From positions 23,407,095-23,471,094 of the forward strand of contig NC_063160.1 of assembly GCF_020921035.1 (NCBI RefSeq): 64,000 nt of DNA. Reading direction: 5' to 3'. Position 1 is the stretch's first letter. Each line of letters starts with the position of its first letter. The position numbers were made by a program, and so were the translations under genes. The notes beneath the pieces are model-generated. The model saw only the letters and a program-made list of their open reading frames with translations. It had not been told where the DNA came from and did not search any database. Positions 57,136 to 64,000 of the stretch are shown piece after piece. The stretch comes from Rhodamnia argentea. Lineage: Eukaryota > Streptophyta > Magnoliopsida > Myrtales > Myrtaceae.

Positions 57136-60107
57136 TCAATCATAGACGATGGGAGCAACCTCATCGTGGCAGCAGACGAAGCTGGTGAGCTTCTCCATGA
57201 GTCTCTGGCACTCTGGGCACCGCATGCTCTCCGGGATCCTTCCCATCGCGCTCTGGAACTCGAAGCGGCAGCACGGGTGCGTCACGTCGTGGATCTTGTC
57301 ATGGTGGTCCTTGAATGCCAGTTCGTACCCCTTGGTCGGCACGTGCTCCTTCCACAGGTCGTACTCCAGCAGCGCCGGCAGGACTGTGGTCCCGTGCCCG
57401 TTCACCGAGATGGTCGACCCCTTGCTCAGCACTGCCCAGCCCCCGACCTTGTCGAAGCTGAGCAGCCTCTTGATCTGCTGCATCACAGGGTCGTACTCGT
57501 CCGCCTTCCCGAGCTGGATCTTCGAGAAGAGCATCGACTCGAGCCGGGTCCAGAAGAACCACACCATAGTCAGGTCCTGCCAGGCGTAGCTCATCTTCTC
57601 ATTGTTTATGGCAACAACTGCGCGCCGCACCTGCTCTCGCTTGCTGCTCTTGCCCACATAGGCCATCTCCAGGGGGATCCTCGCCGCCTGTGCGACCTGG
57701 TGTGCCGCCGTGGTGAACTTGCGGATCCACTCAATGTCATCGCCACCATACAGGAATATGTACTTGCCGTCTCTAATCTGATGATGAGGGACAAAATTGA
57801 AGATCTCAATGTCACAAACCTTTGGATTAATCTGATAAAAATGCTAACTTGAAATGATCTTGAGTTACCCAATTCAAAATTGTTGGATCAATGCCATTGA
57901 CAAGAAGCTCAAGCCTCCATGTCTCTTCCTTCCACAGAGCCTCCTCTCTCATTGTAGTGAAAGGGAAGGCATTGCCTCCCCAGATCCACATCATGTGAAT
58001 GGCATTGGGGCACACAACCTTGCCTTGTGGGTCAAGCACCACCAGGATGGGCTTGTTCCTGAAGTGCCACCTCTCCTTGATGAACCGGATCACCGCCCTG
58101 TCGATCAGGTTTGGGTGGTACACGGTGTACCACGGCATCGAGGACTGCAGGGCCTCGAACTGCTTCTGCATTGGGTCGGTCCACAGGACCGAGCGGTCCA
58201 CCATGGGGATCCACACCACCTCGTACTGGTGGATATCATGCCGCGTCGCGTGCAACTTGGACTCGCTGTGGATCTGCTCCAGGATGGACAGCTCCTCCTG
58301 TGAGATGTCCAGCCCCGAGATCAGCAGCAACACGTTCCTCCTCCTCAGGACTTCAAGGTTGACCTGAATGTCGCAACATAGAACGGAAAATCGCGGCCAA
58401 ATCATTCACAATTGGAATCGTTCGTGGGTGTGTTGCATAATAGTGAGACTGGATATAGAGGTCGAACCCTTTTCTTAGTATTCCCGTCAACAAGTGGGAG
58501 AATATCATCCTTGGGATAAATCAGAGCCTTCAGGATCTTCATATTGTCAATGTGGAGGGTTTCCATGAGACTCAGGAGAGTCTGATAGGCTTCGAGATGC
58601 CGCTTTTCCTCTGCGTCACCGGTAACTCGGTTAAGCCTTCTTCGAAAAGGTTTCCTTCTCTTCAAATTACCAGATAAGAAATAAATAGAGGGTCTATATA
58701 GATCAGTGGCTGATTTATTACCAATGTGTTGGTTACATATGGCGATTTGCTTCTGCAAATGTTCATATATGCTCGTCAGTTTGTGAGCCAAGGTTGATAG
58801 CTCCCATGCCTCGGTTGTGGTTGTTATGTACCTGCAAATTCTCACTTCCATGTTATGATTTCACGTGGGACGCATCTACACAAGTAATCATTCAGACATA
58901 TACTTTCATTTAACAATCAGCTATACAATGATTTGTATCTATGCCTTATAATCGAGTGCAAGTAGAGAAGTCAAAATAGTTCGAGAGCGCGTACTCAAGG
59001 CCATAGCTAGTGAGGTTAGTGATCTGGCCAGCACAAGCCACAGCGCTCCTTATGGTCCAGTAAACGGCAGTTGGGATGTGTGCCATGGCGGTGGACAATG
59101 CGGGGATCTCGCTGGAGATGTAAGCTGAGGGAAGCTCCCTAAACTCCACCACGCACCTGGTGACCTTAAGCATGGCCTGGATGAGGTTGTTGAGTGCTTC
59201 GAACCGGGACTTGAGCATGCCCGAGTGCTCCATGATCATGGGCAACTGCCTCAGGATCGCCATCGACTTGGCGAGCTGGTTGGAGGTGTAGATCTGGGCC
59301 AAGAGCCAGAACTCGCCGTAGTTGAAGGCGAAGGCTGCCAGGGTCAGCACCAGCTTGGCGTCCCACGAGAAGGGGCCGAGCAAGTTGAATATGGCGAGCG
59401 TGGTCGCATGCGCCTCACCCCCGGTCAGCGCCTTCACGGACAGCTGAGGATCGGTGGCCAAGCTGGCAAATGTCAGCGGAAAGAATTGTTTCTTCTAACG
59501 AAGAATCGATTGCTCTTCATTTAATCTCGGGGCAAAATGCGAAACAGATGAAGGGCGACATGAAATTCTTTCATAAATCACCTCGCAGGAGATCCTCTCG
59601 ATGATATAGGACAGCGCGTCGAGCATGGCATTGAAGCTGGCCTGGTAAGTCTTGTCATCCATGTTTTCCGTGAACAATACTGATCCCTATACGCAGCAAG
59701 AGCCATGCATGCACACTTTAGAATTAGAAACGAGAGATCATAATACTCATAAGAGATACAGAAAAAGACCATCAAACTAGACAAATCTCTCCTAGCTAAG
59801 TAAAAGCATTATCTGCAAGCATTTGATCCGGTTCACCGCAAGAAGGCAGACAAGAAAAAGATCATTCCTACTCCATTACCCCGGTGGCGACAGTGTCAAC
59901 ACTCAAGGTAGCGCGGTTGAGGATGTCCTCGACGAGATGGAGGAGTGGCTTCACGTCAACCTCCCGGCCGTCGGGGGTGTGAGTGTCCATGACCTGCTTC
60001 ATCATCACGCTGTCGTCAGACATGGTGATCATGCTCCGATCCCCACCCTTGATCAACCTCTGCATGGCGGGCGGCATCATCTTGCTGGTTGTCGTCATCA
60101 TGGCCAT
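57136..60107 (-). CDS. Sieve element occlusion protein (SEO, P-protein)
   Basis: Structural phloem protein that forms the filaments or plugs of sieve elements. Seven exons in phase: 60107-59880, 59686-59582, 59494-58995, 58831-58722, 58610-58468, 58363-57869 and 57777-57136, 740 residues. SEO_N region: MMKQVMDTHTPDGREVDVKP, GGEAHATTLAIFNLLGPFSW, AFNYGEFWLLAQIYTSNQLA, AHIPTAVYWTIRSAV and TTTTEAWELSTLAHKL. Middle: NVLLLISGLDISQEELSIL then YEVVWIPMVD. SEO_C: KPILVVLDPQGKVVCPNAIH, IRDGKYIFLYGGDDIEWIRK and the Cys motif CPECQRLMEKLTSFVCC. The exon 3/4 join yields GLEYITTTTEAW and the 4/5 join yields QHIEEKRHLEAYQ, which supports those sites. The exon 3 start is the least certain. The promoter keeps a TATA box. 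Likely phloem-specific; the homologous gene next door is broken. Confidence 0.92.
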
Positions 60108-60197
60108 GATGGGATATGCAAACTCTAGAGAAAAATACAAACACTAGGGTTTTTTTCAGGTTTTTGTGTGTGATTGACATAGCCCTCAGCCTGGTCT

Positions 60198-60207
60198 CTA
60201 TTTATAG
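60198..60207 (-). promoter_or_regulatory. TATA box of the intact SEO gene
   Basis: On the minus strand the sequence reads CTATAAATAG, about 91 bp upstream of the ATG. In the otherwise alignable flank of the pseudogene (54945-54975) the equivalent bases read GTCTCTGTGAAGAGGAGTGG, with no TATA box. Confidence 0.72.
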
Positions 60208-60419
60208 GCATGATAGATGGAGTAAAGCCCCGGTGTGAATCGACTTCCTTGCTTCCATCGTAATTTAATGTTTTGCACGTTAAATTGAAGCTTTGGCCTG
60301 TCTTTTCTTTACGCCTTGTCCAGCTAGGAAGATACTTGGGACCGTGCATGGAGCTTTCTCTGCGTAATGTCCGAAGCAGATGGTGATCTTTGTCGGATTC
60401 TGATTAACTTCTAAAGATT

Positions 60420-61446
60420 AATTAATGAACGCTGATAAGATATTGGCTGGGAAGAGTGATCCTCTTGCTCAAAAGAACAGTACAAATGTAGCAAGATTTA
60501 GGGTTTACGTTTCAGCTTCTTTTCATGCCAAAAGCAATGTTTGTTTAGAGGTGCCTAATCAAATCTCCGATAGCGACAAAGTCGGGTCTTCCAACCCCCT
60601 GTGTTATCAGCTCATTTTCCGATCAATTTCTATCCCCGATTGGCTTGAGGGCGACTACGTCGGCATCACGCGTCGAGGCGATTTATAAGTCCCCGATATA
60701 CCTTGTTGGGTTCGATTTCTTTCATGATATCTCGGGCTTCCTAGGAGACGGATGTGTAACGAACACTAAATGTTAGTGTTTGACTACACTAATATTTTAC
60801 TTTAGTGTTTTTGCTTCCTTTCTTTGTCGAGTTGTGTCCGGATTGAGTTTTCACCACCACATTGCCGAGGAAGCTTTTCCACCACAAAACAAGGGGCAAA
60901 AAAGTTCAAAAAGAGAGAGAGAGGGTAAATAGGAGGGCACAACATATTCGATTCCTTGCTTTCCATTGGAGGGATTACCAAATCCGAATCATTTGACTAT
61001 TACCAAAATTGGCCAAACCCGCACCCCAAATCAGGTTCTGTGCTGATCAATCTCACTACAGGTAACAGTCTGCTTTCTATTCAAAGCCAATTCGATATGT
61101 TCGGATCTATCCGACGCAATCAAAATACTTCGAGTCCACATAAGCTTTCGCGAGTTTCCGAGACGAATCCCGTCAATTCCTATATCAATGATTGACTTGA
61201 TTTGGTAGAAGGGGTAATTAGGCAAATCTTGTGGAGTTCTCTTAGAAACGAATATATTGCTCTTCAAGGAATCATCTTTGGACGACAAGAATCGAAGCGA
61301 AAATTCTTTGCTTGATGTACTACGCTACAGTGACATCCTTAATTCAGACATAGAGGCACATGCAGGAAGAGTAATGGACAATTCAACTTGATGCATTCAT
61401 TCTTGTATGTTTTCTTCTTCATATTTCTTGTGGTTGGCTGATCTGC
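60420..61446. other. Intergenic region between the SEO and methyltransferase genes
   Basis: Holds the remaining 5' flank of the SEO gene and the presumed 3' UTR of the methyltransferase. A short GA run lies at 60913-60926. Frames of 79-87 codons have no family features. Confidence 0.4.
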
Positions 61447-62771
61447 TCATTCATATACGGGTTTGAAGTTCTTGTGGGCAATCACGGCGTAGAAAGGATC
61501 CGACCCGCCTAGCAATCCCAGGAACCGGAAGATCCAATCGAAAGGCAATTTGCTTTCCCGAGCAACAGAGGAGCCGGGCAGCTTGCGGATTATCTCCGGC
61601 TCTGTGAACCCTTCGATGCACTGGAAGTACTGCACCACCAGCTGCACTCGGCTGTACGCAGTCCCGTCTCGCCATGCGCCGATCGCTTTGTCATAGAACA
61701 GCCTGTTGCTGAAGCTCACGATGAACACGCCTCCGGGCCTCAGCACCCGAAACACCTCCGCAAACACCTGCACAAGGAGATTGAAACAACTCTGATCTCA
61801 TTTTAACTAGTCCTGTTATTATCGCACTCGACACTAGGCAGTGTCAATCGACTCCCAGCACTCATCCGATCTTTTAAGTACTACTAGTTCTCGGGGGCGA
61901 AACGCTATGCAGATCCTCTCCACTGAACAATATCATTCGTTCGTTCTAATCTCGACCCAGTTTGAGATGGGCTTAATTCATTAAGGAGTGTAGATGATTT
62001 ACAGGCTCTAAGACGACCATACGTGATTTTCAAATTGGCGATTCGCTCGTGATTTTCAATCCTCCAGCTTTTATGTACAAAAGCGACCTGATCATCCACT
62101 CGCCTGCTCAAACGCCGCGACAATTCGTTTTGATTGCTTAACGGGTGTCCGAAAAACTCGTAAATGATTACCTCCTCGGGCTGCTGGAGATACTGCACGC
62201 TGACGGTGCACAGCACGGCGTCGAAGCTCTCGCTGGCCAGCTCGAGCCTGGGCTCAGAGTTCAGGTCCTTGACGAAGAAGTAGTCCAAGCGCGGGTTCCT
62301 CGCGAGCTCCTGCGCATTCATGCCGTGACCCACCACCATCTTGTACGCGACCTCTTCCGGTAGGTGGCTCACCCACGAGCTCATCAGGTCCAGCACCTCC
62401 GATCCGGGCCTCAACCGGTCCCTGTAGAGGTCCGTCAATGTGGCGAGGAAGCCGTCGTTCACATGCTTCACGAAACGCGGGAAGGAGTAGAAGTCGCGGT
62501 CTGGCAAGGCGTTGAGCTTAGCCCGGGATTCCGGGGACAGCACCAGCCGCTTTATCCTGCCCGCCGACGAGGGTGTTGGCTGGTTCGAGGTGGCGGCGGT
62601 GGAGGCGGTCTTGTTGCCGTCGCCGTGGTTGGGGGTGATGATGGTGTTCGTGAGCCGGAGGAGGGATTTGAATTTGGCGGGTGAGAGAGATGTCGAGCGT
62701 TTGTGGGCGGTGGTTGGAGAAGACGGTGGACATGGACGGTGGTGGTGGCGGGTACGAGGGGCTACGAGCAT
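61447..62771 (-). CDS. SAM-dependent methyltransferase (type 11-like), possibly plastid-targeted
   Basis: Two exons in phase: 62771-62172 and 61767-61447, 306 residues. The first ~70 residues are basic and Ser/Thr/Pro/His-rich (MLVAPRTRHHHRPCPPSSPT), plausible for an organelle transit peptide. Class I methyltransferase elements: GSEVLDLMSSWVSHLPEE (motif I region, though the usual GxGxG is not present), the acidic end of strand 2 near KDLNSEPRLELASESFDAVL, motif IV-like FDAVLCTVSVQYLQQPEE, then EVFRVLRPGGVFIVSFSNRL (motif V/VI). A degenerate SAM loop (DLMSSW in place of DLGCG) is noted; a related plant family has this form. Substrate unknown. Exon 1 ends QPEE and exon 2 begins VFAEVFR, phase 0, GT-AG. 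Confidence 0.82.
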
Positions 62772-64000
62772 GGATCGAAGTGTGTGAACGAGGAGGAGGG
62801 AGAGAGTGAGAGATGCCCGGAAAGAGATAACGTTCTTCTGGTGGCTGGAGGAAGAAAATTTTAAGCCAGTTTTTCAATTTTTTCTACACCTTTTGTTGGA
62901 ACGTCCGGTTCGAATCGTAGTTAGACTTATCAAATTTCTTAATCCATGTGTGATCGGCTGAGTTGTTATATGGATTAGTTTTATTACATAAATTGATTTA
63001 AACATGTTATTAGTGTTAAATGGATTATAATTGAGTCATAAAAGAGTTCACAACTTACTTGGATCCAACACAACTCTCATTTCATTCTCTTTTGCTTTCA
63101 CTTGATCTCCCGTTCTCATGCTATGTATTCTCACCTCATTTTAGGTGTGAATTTTCCTAGATTAAATTAAATATGGAAGTCATTTAGGAATATGGGTTAA
63201 ATGGAGTATAGGTAATTAGATTTGCATTGCAATAAATGGATCATAAATAGATTAAATGAGTCTATTTAGATCGAACCATTTATTATCCGACTCATCCGTT
63301 TGACGGATTTAGTCAGAGTTAACGTTCATTTGAGCAAGCCTATTGCCATCACACCACTGAATTCCAGTCGAAACAAGCAAGAGTTGTACTCCACGTAAAA
63401 GACATGCTGCCCTAACATCACAAACCAATTGGAGATTTGCAAGGATGACTAAGGGATTCAAATTCGCCATCAAGGAGGCTTCGATGGGCAGTAAGTCTTA
63501 ACCAGCTCGGCCAATCACATCCGTGAGTGTCGCAACCCCGGTGGCAAATGCACGATATTTTTATTCCCTGAGATCACGCATAAGACTAGTCGGATTCCAT
63601 TTCGATCGCACAATACTTCAATTGAAGAGATTTTATGGATTGTGAAAATGTCGGTCGGTCGGTTGCTACGGAGGGCTCGTGCATTTGTGGACCGGATTGA
63701 GTAATCCTGCCTTGAAAAACATTTGGTAAGAGATATGAGACCTCCTTTTTTCCTTGGCAATAGATGTTTAAGGCCTTAAGTAATTAAGCACGTAAATGTG
63801 GATACCCACGTACAAACATGGCCTTCTTTGAAGGATTGAACCTTGCCAGTGATGTCAAATTGCCTATCTTATATCTAACGAGCAGCTAAGAAATAGGCCC
63901 ATGGTCTCGGGCTCTCAGCCTACTTGGAATGGCCCAAATACGAAACCCTCATTGTCTTGACATAGGCCCTATTTGGTTTAGCATTAAAAATGAACATTGA
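62772..64000. other. 5' flank of the methyltransferase gene and window end
   Basis: AT-rich intergenic sequence. An 81-codon minus frame at 63515-63760 has no family features. No further gene or repeat was recognised. Confidence 0.4.

Noticed and set aside
57127-57852. 241-codon plus-strand frame
   Set aside because: Antisense to the last SEO exon; composition follows from the codon bias of the real gene.

Overview
The window looks like nuclear DNA of a woody dicot. Genes are intron-rich with GT-AG splice sites, intergenic DNA is AT-rich, there is a cytosolic-type tRNA-Pro, and the gene set is plant-specific (sieve element occlusion protein, classical arabinogalactan protein, CCT-motif regulator, class I small heat shock protein, At3g27390-type membrane protein). 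The protein style and repeat families suggest Myrtaceae (Eucalyptus or a relative). That placement is an inference; no search could be run.

Layout. 0.8-2.7 kb: ATP12-type F1-ATPase assembly factor (+). 3.3-3.7 kb: a small two-exon gene for a secreted eight-cysteine peptide (-). 4.5-7.2 kb: five-finger CCCH protein (-). 7.8-9.6 kb: about six copies of a 295-bp tandem repeat. 10.0-14.0 kb: ten-exon At3g27390-like membrane protein (-). 16.6-17.2 kb: small heat shock gene with a textbook heat-shock promoter (-). 17.8-26.4 kb: a repeat island containing terminal-inverted-repeat elements, a 743-bp tandem duplication, and a roughly 3-kb tandem duplication of a decayed LINE segment in which each copy later gained its own insertion or deletion. 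26.5-29.4 kb: CCT-domain regulator (-). 31.0 kb: tRNA-Pro(AGG) (-). 31.7-32.1 kb: arabinogalactan protein (-). 34.0-39.7 kb: tandem ATP23 protease pair, the first a pseudogene and the second apparently intact (+). 40.5-44.6 kb: ABHD17-like hydrolase (-). 45-50 kb: mostly non-coding, with small repeats and a hAT-like element. 50.3-50.7 kb: mitoribosomal mS38-like protein (-). 51.9-54.8 and 57.1-60.1 kb: tandem sieve element occlusion (SEO) genes (-), the first a pseudogene that has also lost its TATA box. 61.4-62.8 kb: methyltransferase (-).

The theme is local duplication followed by decay: two gene pairs each hold one intact and one ruined copy, and the transposon island shows a relative order of insertion events. 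Three loci (ATP12, ATP23, mS38) serve mitochondrial ATP synthase or ribosome biogenesis, probably by chance. No operon-like or defence system is visible. The best candidate for something undescribed is the eight-cysteine secreted peptide. Exon borders were worked out by hand from reading frames and splice consensus, so all gene models are predictions without transcript support.
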